From positions 2,108,001 through 2,172,000 of the forward strand of contig NZ_CP009526.1 of assembly GCF_000969985.1 (NCBI RefSeq): DNA of 64,000 nucleotides, written 5' to 3'. Below, in pieces: positions 45,391 to 53,985 of the stretch. Numbering within the stretch: position 1 is the first letter of the stretch; the number at the start of each line of letters is the position of its first letter. The notes beneath the pieces are model-generated. The model was given only the letters and a program-made list of their open reading frames with translations, made no database searches and was not told where the DNA came from. Source of the DNA: Methanosarcina barkeri str. Wiesmoor (lineage in GTDB: Archaea > Halobacteriota > Methanosarcinia > Methanosarcinales > Methanosarcinaceae). The position numbers and the translations under genes are program-made.

Positions 45391-46419
45391 ATGAGAAAAA
45401 TTAATCTAATTTTTACAGTTGCCCTTATATTGGCTATATTTCTTTGTACTGGTGCGAGCGCTAAAAACGTAGAAATCGGAAGCGTCCCCGAATACAGGAG
45501 TACTCTAGATTGGTTATTTGTTGAACCTCATAATCTTGAGGTTCAGTACTGCAGTTTCGTAAGTAATATAGATAGTGGAGTCCATGAGTTTCAAAACTTG
45601 AATTCAAGATCTTCTGTGTCTCCTGGAAAAAGAAACAGAAATATGCCACAAAATTTCCAACCCACTTATAATAACGAAAGACCTCAACAGTTACCTCCGG
45701 CTGTTTCCAGAGAAATACCTTCAAAAGGGATATCTCCTGACATGAGGTCCAGGAGTTTTCTGGACGAACAATACATAACGCAGCAAAACACTTCTTACTA
45801 TCAATCTCGTGTTACCCCATACGCAGATGCTGTAACCTCTTACCTTGAAGAAAATGACCTTGACGATAAGTACGAGATATATCAAGCCGCTTTATCGTGG
45901 ACCTGGGTATCCGATGAAACCCTGAACGGTGTAGATGAAAAATGGCTTACTCCAACAGAGTTTCTTGACGAAACCCCTACTTATTCCAGCAATCCTGATT
46001 ATGGAGAGCCTGTCAGTGATTGTGAAGAACAGGCAAATACTCTTGCATCCCTCCTAATTGCTTCGGGAGACTATAATGAAAGTACCGTGCGTGTAGCTAT
46101 AGGAAAAGTATATTTTGGAAATGTCAGTGGTGGGCACGCCTGGGTAGAAGTTTATGAAGATGGGGAATGGTTCCCGCTTGACCCCACTGAAGGACCATAC
46201 TACGATGATGACAACTGCTCTATAGTATCTGCGGACGTATCAGAAATCAATTATGACGAGTACATGGAAAGCACATATCCGGCTGTAAAAGTCTGGTGTT
46301 ATTACAATAACAAGTACTTTATGGAAGTAGGAAAGCAGAATGGAGATGTTCCAGCGTTCTGGAACGAGCAACCGGAAAGTTATCTAGAAAAACAGAACGG
46401 AGATGCTCCAGTGTTCTGA
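45391..46419 (+). CDS. exported transglutaminase-like cysteine protease-fold protein
   Basis: 342 residues with a signal peptide (I-F-T-V-A-L-I-L-A-I-F-L-C-T-G-A-S-A). The transglutaminase-core triad is clear: Cys in P-V-S-D-C-E-E-Q-A-N-T-L, His in S-G-G-H-A-W-V-E-V-Y and Asp in F-P-L-D-P-T-E-G. Archaeal members are thought to be proteases or peptide-crosslinking enzymes acting on surface proteins. The residues 30-130 are a Pro/Asn-rich linker. The C-terminus is a 19-residue repeat (K-Q-N-G-D-V-P-A-F-W-N-E-Q-P-E) whose second copy is cut short by a TGG to TGA change. It lies 430 bases after the ABC/CARDB operon on the same strand and may serve the same surface function. Confidence 0.88.
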   Translation: MRKINLIFTVALILAIFLCTGASAKNVEIGSVPEYRSTLDWLFVEPHNLEVQYCSFVSNIDSGVHEFQNLNSRSSVSPGKRNRNMPQNFQPTYNNERPQQLPPAVSREIPSKGISPDMRSRSFLDEQYITQQNTSYYQSRVTPYADAVTSYLEENDLDDKYEIYQAALSWTWVSDETLNGVDEKWLTPTEFLDETPTYSSNPDYGEPVSDCEEQANTLASLLIASGDYNESTVRVAIGKVYFGNVSGGHAWVEVYEDGEWFPLDPTEGPYYDDDNCSIVSADVSEINYDEYMESTYPAVKVWCYYNNKYFMEVGKQNGDVPAFWNEQPESYLEKQNGDAPVF

Positions 46420-47091
46420 AACGAGCAGACGGAGTAATCCGGACCGAATACTCGTCAGGTAAGGTATTTCCAACCTTCGTAGAATTATCAAGTGCTTTAA
46501 ATCCTTGAGAAATTGTTACTTAGTAAGAGAGGGGAAGAAAAACCTCAGAGATTTTCATTCCTGACTTTAAGGAAAACAAAAAAACAGAGGTATTTCCTTT
46601 CCCTACTTCACTTTTGAGCTCCAGATGTCTTTCTGGGATCAAAGAATTTCTTTTATTGAAGTCATTTCTTCTATATTCAGCAGGTTTTAATTTGATAGAT
46701 ATTATCAAGAACTAGACAACTTTCGCTAATATATTACAGATATTCCAAAGATTTCTCCTTGTTTTTACTGGTTTGTAGAGGTCCCAATTCTCACTTATTT
46801 AAAGTTAAACTTAATATATTTTCTTATATAATTTCTCCTGAAAATTGGAGATATCTTGCAAAACTTTTATAGTATTTATTTTTTTCGTAAGATGGATATT
46901 TCAGAATTAGTCTTTTAAAGTATAATCAGATTTTTATATTTTAGTTTCAGAAATAGGAAGCACAATCAGGAATACATGTATATAGCACTTATAAAAAATA
47001 TATTCAATGGTAATACCATAGGAGTGGGTTTACAGGTTGATTTCAGGAAAATAAAATGAAAAAGTATAAAGGAATATAAAGAGGTTTTTAG
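46420..47091. other. AT-rich spacer
   Basis: About 670 bases without a convincing gene. A minus-strand frame at 46520-46708 contains S-E-V-G-K-G-N-T, which recalls the end of a histidine kinase, but it is too short and isolated to call. Confidence 0.45.
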
Positions 47092-47763
47092 GTGTTATAT
47101 ACGAAAATACCAATGCAAGCGTATGAAAACTTTCACAAGATATTCAGTGGAAGTAATCAAAATACTTTTGAAATCTGCAGTGAATGTGGTGGAGCGTGCG
47201 AGCATAATAAAATAGGAACTCTGTTGCCTGGGGAAGAAGAGTATATGGCAGAAAAAATGGGTATAAACGTTTCGGAATTTAAAATTCGCTACCTTGATGC
47301 TGTGGAAATGGATGACGGAACTTTAATATATGTATTAAAATTAGGAAAGTTGTGCCCCTTTTTATGTGAAGAAAATGAAGAATGTAAGTGCAGGGATTTT
47401 AAGCCTATATTCTGTAAAATCTATCCTTTAGTCCTCACGCTTGAAGATAATAAAATAAATTTTACAATGGATAACTGGTGTAAACTGTCAAGAAAAAAAG
47501 CTTGCAGGCTTTATTTTGAAACTGCCATCCCGCTTTTGTCAAGCCTTGAAATTCCAATAGAATGGTTAAGGCATGTAACTAGCTATGATAATCTCTGCTT
47601 TGATTACGATCAATTAAAAGAATACAGGCGCGGAAAAAATAAGTATGCAACTTTTTTGCTGGAAGAATTGCTGAGTTTGCAGAAAGCCGAAATCGAAACT
47701 ATCAGTCTATGTGCTGATTTCAGTCAGGATTTAGGCCAGAAAGTTGAAGAACCTGTTTTTTAA
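47092..47763 (+). CDS. YkgJ-family cysteine-cluster protein
   Basis: 223 residues. The N-terminal C-S-E-C-G-G-A-C-E-H and the middle C-P-F-L...C-K-C-R-D-F-K-P-I-F-C-K-I-Y-P match the CxxCxxxC...CxxYxxRPxxCxxYP pattern of YkgJ/UPF0153 zinc- or iron-binding proteins. The family is of unknown function, with links to flagellin modification and metal handling in bacteria. The start is GTG at 47092 with GAGG about eight bases upstream. The last 70 residues are helical and unfamiliar. It is a single gene, convergent with the CHASE4 kinase. Confidence 0.8.
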   Translation: MLYTKIPMQAYENFHKIFSGSNQNTFEICSECGGACEHNKIGTLLPGEEEYMAEKMGINVSEFKIRYLDAVEMDDGTLIYVLKLGKLCPFLCEENEECKCRDFKPIFCKIYPLVLTLEDNKINFTMDNWCKLSRKKACRLYFETAIPLLSSLEIPIEWLRHVTSYDNLCFDYDQLKEYRRGKNKYATFLLEELLSLQKAEIETISLCADFSQDLGQKVEEPVF

Positions 47764-47909
47764 CTTTAAATTGAAGTAGCCGAGTTCAAGCTCTTGCAGA
47801 TGTCTGAGTTCGCTATCTGGCAAAATCAAATTTTTATATTTTCCTCTTTTTTATATTCTCAGCTTTCTTATCTTTTTCAGTTTTTTATCTGTTTCCACCG
47901 CTTAATCTT

Positions 47910-50099
47910 TCACCCCTGTACTTTACTATCTGATCTGGTAGTTCCATTTTCGACTTTAATACATTCTATCGGAATCACGAAAGCAAAGGTGCTTCCTTCT
48001 CCAGGCTTACTCCTGAACCAGATATCTCCGCCATGTAACTGTACAATCTGCTTAACCAGCGAAAGCCCCAGTCCGGTTCCCTGGAATTGTTTGGACAAAA
48101 AGGAATCAACCTGGCTGAAAGGCTTGAAAAGTTTACTCTGGTCCTCGGGTTTAATTCCAATTCCTGTATCCGTGACGGTTATTTCTACCAAATCTCCCTT
48201 TTTTCTTGCCTCTATTTTTACAAGCCCGTTTTCATAGGAGAATTTTATAGCGTTGTCTACAAGGTTGTACATAATCTGAACGAAGCGGGCTTCATCAGCA
48301 TATATACTGGAAAGGCTGCTATCTATGCTGATTTCAATTTGAACATTTTTTCGATCGGCTATAGGAGACAGAAGATTTTTTATTATGTTAAGTTTACTGG
48401 CAAGCTCAAACTGTTTATAACTGAGCTCCATTTTTCCAGCTTCTATTTTAGAGAGATCCAGGATGCCATTTATCAGATTCAGAAGGTGTTTTCCACTTTT
48501 CGAGATGTTCCCTACGGATTTTAGCTGTCTTTCATTCAATTCGCCGTACACCTGTTCATAAAGAAGGTCAGCAAACCCTATAATAGAGTTAAGTGGGGTT
48601 CTCAGCTCGTGGCTCATATTTGCCAAAAATTCGCTCTTGGTACGGTTTGCGGCTTCTGCGATTTGTTTTTCCTGAAGAAGGGTTTCTGCGGCTTTACTTT
48701 CCGTAATGTCCCTACACATTTCGAGGACTCCTATGATCTTTCCACCCTCTTCAGTTACAGGGATTGCCTGAACAATCCAGACTCTGTCATCTTTCCCAGA
48801 AAATTCTCCTGATTTTTTATTGCCTGTCATAAAAACCTGTTCAAGATCCAGGGAATAGGATAACGGGATACTTATATCAAGGGTATCATTAAGGCGTAGA
48901 CCCACTGCTTTTTGAAGATCTATCTTCATAAATTCCAGGGCAGCTTTGTTCGCCCAGATAATATAAAGTTGAGGGTTTACGAAAATAACCAGTTCATTCA
49001 GAGAATCAAGCAGGACTTTCTTTTCTCTTTCCTGTGCCTTTAATTCTTGCTGTGCAAGATCAATTTCATTTAACATTCCGTTTATTTCCTTTGAAAGACG
49101 GTAAAGTTCATCGTCGTCTTTAAGAGGCAATCTTCTGGAAAGATCCTTTTCCGACCTGACTTTGGTAACGAAATTATCAATTCTGATTAACCTTGAGATA
49201 AATAACCTATCAAACACAAATTTAACCCCTACCCCGGTCATGATAGCAGTTAGCAAAAGGAAGAAATACATATTATCCAGGGTTTTTTCGCCGTACTCAT
49301 AGAGTTCTCTTGGAAAATCCGCCCTCATAATAAGAGCGGGCTTGCCTGATACGTCTAGCAATTCAAAATATCCAGCTACGGTATTTTCGCTAAGGGGTTC
49401 GACAATAGTTATGTCTGGATTCTCTGAAATACTTTTTAACTTGGTCTGGAAATCAAGAGGCAAATCTTCATTGACTGTATACATTAAAAGAGAAGAACGG
49501 GTAGATTCTTTGAAAGAGTTAAGAAGTATGTCGTCAAAGTATCTCCCAAAAATCAAGGTGCCCTTCATAGGTCCATTATATTTTGTCGTAAGGATCGGAT
49601 GACAGGCAATAAACATAGGATTTTCGTCAAGCAAAACGAAACCGCTTTTCCTGTCGTTTTCGGATTTTGAAAGAAGAGTTCCGTCTTCGACCATTCTAAG
49701 AAGCTTTTCCGGAACCGGTTTTTCCTCTCCAGTATAAATATCTACTGATTTTGCATAGACAACAGATTCGGATTTATCTACAAAAATCATCACATTAACC
49801 TTAATTCCTGTAAGAGTTTGATTCTGAAGATTTACATCTGTATAATTCTGATTCTTGTCTTCAACAAAACGGTAAGCATCATCCCAGCAAGCCCAATCCT
49901 GTACTGTCCGATTAAGATATCCCTGCTCGGTTGAAATGGCATTTTGCACCCTTTCTACATTATCCGCGGTGTCCACTTTTTCAAGCTCTAAAAAATTGGA
50001 AAGTTGCATATTATGAGTGAGTGTAAATACAACTGTGAGAACACCAAAAATTAAGAAAGTTATTAAAAGAACCTTTTTACTAATATCGATTCCAGACAC
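47910..50099 (-). CDS. membrane sensor histidine kinase with CHASE4, HAMP and PAS domains
   Basis: 729 residues. TM1 (about 9-29), extracytoplasmic CHASE4 domain (35-265, with the hallmark W-A-C-W-D-D-A-Y), TM2 (about 277-297), HAMP (300-350), PAS (360-475, ending V-L-E-M-C-R-D-I-T-E-S), HisKA with phosphoacceptor His497 in S-H-E-L-R-T-P-L-N, and HATPase_c (N-box N-L-V-D-N-A-I-K-F, G1 D-T-G-I-G-I, G2 G-T-G-L-G-L). It is an orthodox membrane kinase sensing an external ligand. No response regulator is nearby, a common situation in Methanosarcina. The start is GTG at 50099, directly after GGGG. Confidence 0.92.
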   Translation of the reverse strand: MSGIDISKKVLLITFLIFGVLTVVFTLTHNMQLSNFLELEKVDTADNVERVQNAISTEQGYLNRTVQDWACWDDAYRFVEDKNQNYTDVNLQNQTLTGIKVNVMIFVDKSESVVYAKSVDIYTGEEKPVPEKLLRMVEDGTLLSKSENDRKSGFVLLDENPMFIACHPILTTKYNGPMKGTLIFGRYFDDILLNSFKESTRSSLLMYTVNEDLPLDFQTKLKSISENPDITIVEPLSENTVAGYFELLDVSGKPALIMRADFPRELYEYGEKTLDNMYFFLLLTAIMTGVGVKFVFDRLFISRLIRIDNFVTKVRSEKDLSRRLPLKDDDELYRLSKEINGMLNEIDLAQQELKAQEREKKVLLDSLNELVIFVNPQLYIIWANKAALEFMKIDLQKAVGLRLNDTLDISIPLSYSLDLEQVFMTGNKKSGEFSGKDDRVWIVQAIPVTEEGGKIIGVLEMCRDITESKAAETLLQEKQIAEAANRTKSEFLANMSHELRTPLNSIIGFADLLYEQVYGELNERQLKSVGNISKSGKHLLNLINGILDLSKIEAGKMELSYKQFELASKLNIIKNLLSPIADRKNVQIEISIDSSLSSIYADEARFVQIMYNLVDNAIKFSYENGLVKIEARKKGDLVEITVTDTGIGIKPEDQSKLFKPFSQVDSFLSKQFQGTGLGLSLVKQIVQLHGGDIWFRSKPGEGSTFAFVIPIECIKVENGTTRSDSKVQG

Positions 50100-50297
50100 C
50101 CCAAAAATTTATTAAAAGAATTAGTTTGAAAGTAATATATTATTGATATTAAAAAGGTGAGAAAGTATATAAATTTTAGTAGATGTTAGACAGAGTTAAA
50201 AGTCAGTTAAAGCTTGTTTTTCCTTTTTATCATGGGATTCTAACTATAGGGATAAAATAAACGAATAGGTTTCCAATAAAAGCTTAAATCAGCTTCT

Positions 50298-51152
50298 TTA
50301 TTGTTTTTCAGTTGCACCGTTTCGGGCATTCAAGTAGGACTGTTCGGTAATCTCCAGACTTCCTTTGAGATTCACAACTTTCATATCAAAGGTGCAGGCA
50401 AATTCTTTAACATTTGAATTGAACTCCTGCTCATCTACAAGTCCACCATCGATTTTTGCAGCCAGGCAGTAGAGTGGATTTTTTAGATAATGCTTATTGA
50501 AGTCCCGGTTACTTTTTTCATTTCCCAGCTTCTTCCAGCTAGAAGCCCACATTGGGGTCAGGTAGATCGTTCCCATGCCCTGGAATTTGGTCATGGTCCT
50601 GGCATAAGCTTTGTTTCCTCCCAGTGCCAGACTGATGCAGTCTTCTATAATTTCTCCATTTTTGTCTTTCAGAAAGAAAAGTGGGCATTCCAGATCCGAT
50701 AAATCCTCTTCCAGTTTTCCAAGTGCGTGCCCGCAGACTCCATAAAAAACCAGGATTCTGTCCGAAAAGGACGCCATCTCATAGATATTTCTGTAAACTT
50801 CAGCCTTTAAAATCTCAAGGTCGGTATGCAGGCTCAAACTTAATAGATTTACAACAACGCTTATATCTTTCCGGAGTTTCCTCCTCTTACAAAACTTTTT
50901 GAGGATCGGAAGGCTTGAAAGAAACCTTGAAGGAACTATGAAACCAGGGTTAGAGCGGCCTTTCAGGAGCATTGGGACTCGATCCAAAAAAGCTGTCCTT
51001 GGGTTGCAATTTCTCAGTCTGAGCTTACGGAGGAAACCTGAGCTCTCCCGGTTTTCCACAACGATTAGCTGCTGTAAATCACGGTCTTTTGATAATACAT
51101 GTACAAGCTCGTCTTCGAGCATCCCGCAAGCAACAATGCTCAGTACAGACAT
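50298..51152 (-). CDS. DUF1638 family protein
   Basis: 284 residues. DUF1638 features: N-terminal S-I-V-A-C-G-M-L-E-D-E-L, a middle F-Y-G-V-C-G-H-A-L-G-K-L, and C-P-L-F-F-L-K-D, with Cys residues that suggest metal or cofactor binding. The family occurs mainly in methanogens and acetogens, often near corrinoid methyltransferase genes, so a role in methylamine or corrinoid metabolism is suspected but unproven. The nearest gene is the membrane kinase, with no methyltransferase of that kind around. AAGGAAGGA precedes the ATG. Confidence 0.82.
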   Translation of the reverse strand: MSVLSIVACGMLEDELVHVLSKDRDLQQLIVVENRESSGFLRKLRLRNCNPRTAFLDRVPMLLKGRSNPGFIVPSRFLSSLPILKKFCKRRKLRKDISVVVNLLSLSLHTDLEILKAEVYRNIYEMASFSDRILVFYGVCGHALGKLEEDLSDLECPLFFLKDKNGEIIEDCISLALGGNKAYARTMTKFQGMGTIYLTPMWASSWKKLGNEKSNRDFNKHYLKNPLYCLAAKIDGGLVDEQEFNSNVKEFACTFDMKVVNLKGSLEITEQSYLNARNGATEKQ

Positions 51153-51653
51153 AATTCGGAGATCCTTCCTTCTTTGTAACTTTTTTCTGGAATCCTTTCT
51201 GGTAAATTTTTATTTTCGGATTCTTTCTGGTAAATCTTTGTTTCCGGGATTCTTTCATGTAATTTTATATTTCCGGAAATCCTTCCTGGTAAATCTTCGT
51301 TTCAAGGATTCTTTCATGTAATTTTATGTTTGCGATATTTCTTCTTAGATCTTTATATCCTGACTATTTTGTCAGACAATCTTGTACAGTAAAATCAGGG
51401 CATTAACAAATTTGCCTATGAAAACAATTGATAGAAAACTTATCGCTATTTACAGATTAAAAGTAATATTAATAAAAGAAATTCTCAAAAAAAACGAAAG
51501 AGAGTAAGTGGGAACAGGAAAGAATGGATTACCTGTCTCAATTCTATTCAGTTAACTTTGCCTGATTTCCAGGTACTTATTCTCTTAATTTGTTACTATC
51601 AGAGATTAAGTGCACCATATCCTTTTATAGTACTGGATTTTATCCCCTGTTCC
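51153..51653. other. spacer with ~36-bp degenerate repeat
   Basis: About 500 bases upstream of the DUF1638 gene. The repeat at 51188-51330 fills its first part; the rest is unremarkable. Confidence 0.5.
51188..51330. repeat. ~36-bp degenerate tandem repeat, 4 copies
   Basis: GGATTCTTTCTGGTAAATTT-type words alternate with GGATTCTTTCATGTAATTTT-type words, giving four copies with drift. Confidence 0.8.
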
Positions 51654-51893
51654 TTATTTCCTTCTGCCGTTCTGTTTTTGTTCATTTATATTTGAATTAA
51701 CAGGGAGTTTTTTATCAGGAGTGACTCCGTAATATTTTGTCCTTGCGGCTCCCCAGATACAGCCGTTTTTCCCAAAGATTTTCAACTCAATATTCTGGAT
51801 AGCCTTGCAAATTTTGTTTCCTTCTCTTGCACCCTTGCAGACTATACAGAACTTTTCACAAAAAACAGGGGCTTTTTCCTTATTTTCAACCAT
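51654..51893 (-). CDS. small Cys-rich hypothetical protein
   Basis: 79 residues. The core F-C-E-K-F-C-I-V-C-K-G-A-R-E-G-N-K-I-C followed by N-G-C-I-W-G-A-A-R-T-K-Y-Y-G has five Cys. It fits a small metal-binding or Fe-S protein and looks conserved in composition, ending in a basic Asn/Lys tail. I recognise no named family. ATG at 51893 has GGGAAG about nine bases upstream. It is transcribed in the same direction as the neighbouring genes with 90-base gaps. Confidence 0.65.
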   Translation of the reverse strand: MVENKEKAPVFCEKFCIVCKGAREGNKICKAIQNIELKIFGKNGCIWGAARTKYYGVTPDKKLPVNSNINEQKQNGRRK

Positions 51894-51986
51894 TTCGACA
51901 CTTCCCAGCCATAATTTATTCTTTCTATCCGGCTACTTATGGGTGCTTATCCAGATATTATACTGATAAGATATGGTTAAACTTGA

Positions 51987-52391
51987 TTAAAGTAACTTCT
52001 TTCCTGCGTCAGGGCCGGGAGCACACTGGAATACGTCGCTAATCCTTACTTCTATGAGGTTCTTTGCAGGAAGTCCAGGTTTTGCCGCATTCACAATTGC
52101 TTTCATTTTTTCAAATTTTTCTCCGGAACTGATAATTTCGGCTTTACCTTTTATCTGGAAGCAACCACCGGTGTCTGGTCCCCAAACATATATTGCCACA
52201 TTTGGATTTTCCTTAAGGTTTGCCAGGGATTTGGCCATGAAGTTATCTGCTATCCAGATTGTCTCATCATCTACAAGCTGGCAGAACCCTATAGGCACCA
52301 CATTCGGAACTCCTTCTTTTGAGGCCGTAGCTACGGGAAAGATCTTTACCTTCGAAAAAGCAGTTTTCATCTCTTCACTTAATTTTACCAT
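51987..52391 (-). CDS. pyridoxamine 5'-phosphate oxidase-fold protein (flavin-binding)
   Basis: 134 residues from the ATG at 52391 (M-V-K-L-S-E-E-M-K-T-A-F); the frame is open to 52487 but without a ribosome site. The split-barrel pattern is clear: F-P-V-A-T-A-S-K-E-G-V-P-N-V-V-P-I, I-W-I-A-D-N-F-M-A-K-S-L-A-N-L-K-E-N-P-N-V-A-I, then G-C-F-Q-I-K-G-K-A-E-I. These small proteins bind FMN or F420 and reduce diverse substrates. A second, different member is encoded at 55088. Substrate unknown. Confidence 0.82.
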   Translation of the reverse strand: MVKLSEEMKTAFSKVKIFPVATASKEGVPNVVPIGFCQLVDDETIWIADNFMAKSLANLKENPNVAIYVWGPDTGGCFQIKGKAEIISSGEKFEKMKAIVNAAKPGLPAKNLIEVRISDVFQCAPGPDAGKKLL

Positions 52392-52531
52392 GATATCACC
52401 ATCAAGATGGTGGCAGTACAAATTTATATATTTAAGCGTCAGAATTGTGTATCGAAGGTCGGATTTGTGTATTTTAATAACCTTCATGGAAAAAGGTTAA
52501 CTTGGGATTTTAAGTAAAAAAGAGGAAAACA

Positions 52532-52696
52532 TTGAGTCTGAACGATGGTATAAAGAATCTGGGAGCAGAAGTACTCGAAAAAATCGGCTTTGAAAGCGAG
52601 AATATTGTTAAATGGAAGGGCTGGCTGCAAAAACGCTATTTTCTTCTCGAATATCCGGATGAGCCTTATGCCTGGCGTACGTATATCTTGCACTAA
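52532..52696 (+). CDS. possible 54-residue protein or gene remnant
   Basis: A TTG at 52532 follows AGAGGA by about five bases and opens a frame reading M-S-L-N-D-G-I-K-N-L-G-A-E-V-L-E-K-I-G-F, then N-I-V-K-W-K-G-W-L-Q-K-R, then Y-P-D-E-P-Y-A-W-R-T, ending at 52694-52696. The composition is protein-like and differs from the AT-rich spacer. It ends 46 bases before a repeat array. It may be an intact small gene or the end of a longer one. Confidence 0.4.
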   Translation: MSLNDGIKNLGAEVLEKIGFESENIVKWKGWLQKRYFLLEYPDEPYAWRTYILH

Positions 52697-52742
52697 AGTC
52701 CGTAGATTCCTGGAATTGAAATTGAAATCCGTTGTTTCATAA

Positions 52743-53032
52743 TGTTTCAACAAATTCTTAACATTGTATTTCCACCCTGTTTCAACAAATTCTTAACATT
52801 GTATTTCCACCCTTTTGAAATTCGTATGCTACCTTTATTTCCTTTACATCTTGGTTTTTTGTCCGTAAAAAATTGATTACAGGCTCAACATATGATGATC
52901 GGTCCTGTTTCAACAAATTCTTAACATTGTATTTCCACCCTTTTGAAATTCGTATGCTACCTTTATTTCCTTTACATCTTGGTTTTTTGTCCGTAAAAAA
53001 TTGATTACAGGCTCAACATATGATGATCGGTC
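52743..53032. repeat. 128-bp tandem duplication plus a 35-bp partial copy, overlapping a gene's 3' end
   Basis: The unit at 52777-52904 recurs at 52905-53032. A partial copy (TGTTTCAACAAATTCTTAAC and onward) precedes at 52743-52777. The second full copy contains the last ~41 codons and the stop of the methyltransferase gene; the first copy is an extra, untranslated duplicate. Confidence 0.95.
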
Positions 53033-53587
53033 GGCGTTTACGTCTTGTAACGGAAATACTCTTACCTCATTTGAAACCCTGCACAACTCCTCTATCGATT
53101 TTAAATGAAACTCCAGTGACAGGTTATCTGTATAGAGAAATAATAAATGCGAGCACAATGCCAGATCAAACTCTTTATCCTTAAAAGGCAAAAAGGGCAG
53201 TTCACCCGGTATATATCTTTTTTGCATCACGCCTTCCGAAAAATCTTTTAGAAATTTCTCCATAGCCGACATCCTTATCCTTCCGAGTTCTTCAACTGAG
53301 CCAATTTCTTGCCAGATAAATTTATCCTGGTTTTTCCGGGTCTGGTCAATGATATAATTATAGGTTTCATGAATTCTCTGTCTAATCTGATCAGCACTGA
53401 AAAAGTAGACAGGGTCAACTGATATGATATTTCCGCCTCGTTCTGTAAACTCTGCATTGAAGCTTGCAGGTCCGTCTCCACAGCCCAGGATCTTTCGCTC
53501 GAGATCATCAGGTGTTAAGTTAAACATTCTGACATATTCTTTGAAAGACCGTCCCCATGGCTTGATATCAGGATATACAATTGTCAT
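52910..53587 (-). CDS. SAM-dependent methyltransferase (class I)
   Basis: 225 residues from the ATG at 53587. Motif I is I-L-G-C-G-D-G-P-A-S-F-N-A-E with the acidic end of beta-2 in I-I-S-V-D-P, and F-D-L-A-L-C-S-H-L-L-F forms motif III/IV. The fold is complete but no substrate motif is recognised. Related archaeal proteins are unannotated methyltransferases. A frame opens earlier at 53614, but a TATA box at 53621-53630 would place transcription start downstream of that codon, so the internal ATG is preferred. The 3' end is copied in the adjacent 128-bp duplication. Confidence 0.8.
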   Translation of the reverse strand: MTIVYPDIKPWGRSFKEYVRMFNLTPDDLERKILGCGDGPASFNAEFTERGGNIISVDPVYFFSADQIRQRIHETYNYIIDQTRKNQDKFIWQEIGSVEELGRIRMSAMEKFLKDFSEGVMQKRYIPGELPFLPFKDKEFDLALCSHLLFLYTDNLSLEFHLKSIEELCRVSNEVRVFPLQDVNADRSSYVEPVINFLRTKNQDVKEIKVAYEFQKGGNTMLRIC

Positions 53588-53620
53588 AATCTGTACACTA
53601 TAGTACATAGACATACAATG

Positions 53621-53630
53621 TATATAACTT
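53621..53630 (-). promoter_or_regulatory. TATA box of the methyltransferase gene
   Basis: Minus-strand AAGTTATATA lies 34-43 bases upstream of the ATG at 53587 and only 7 bases from the earlier ATG at 53614. The usual 25-base spacing puts the transcript start between the two codons. The segment ATAACTTAGTATTC just upstream is itself duplicated. Confidence 0.5.
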
Positions 53631-53985
53631 AGTATTCCTTAAATAACTTAGTATTCTTTAATAGCGCGCCAATTCAAAAATAAACTTTACCCTGGAATTC
53701 ACAAAGTCGTAGAACTGTTTTGAAACCTTACCATTAATTATGGTTAGAAGAATAACCAGGTTTCGAGGTGTCCCAAAATTGAAACTAAACAAATTATTGA
53801 TCAGATGTTAGTTCCTGGCTGGTGGACACCAAAGTAAATGAAAGTTTACTTTTCAGTGGCCTGGATGTCTTTTTAACAGAATTTTTCTGCAAATATAGAT
53901 AAGATTATATCAAAAGAACATGTATTGTGAAGTGAAAATTAAATCATAAAGTATATCTTTTAGATATATATTTGGGGGGAAATAT

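Noticed and set aside
46520-46708. minus-strand frame with S-E-V-G-K-G-N-T, resembling a histidine kinase end
   Set aside because: Only about ten suggestive residues, no other kinase motif in any frame nearby.
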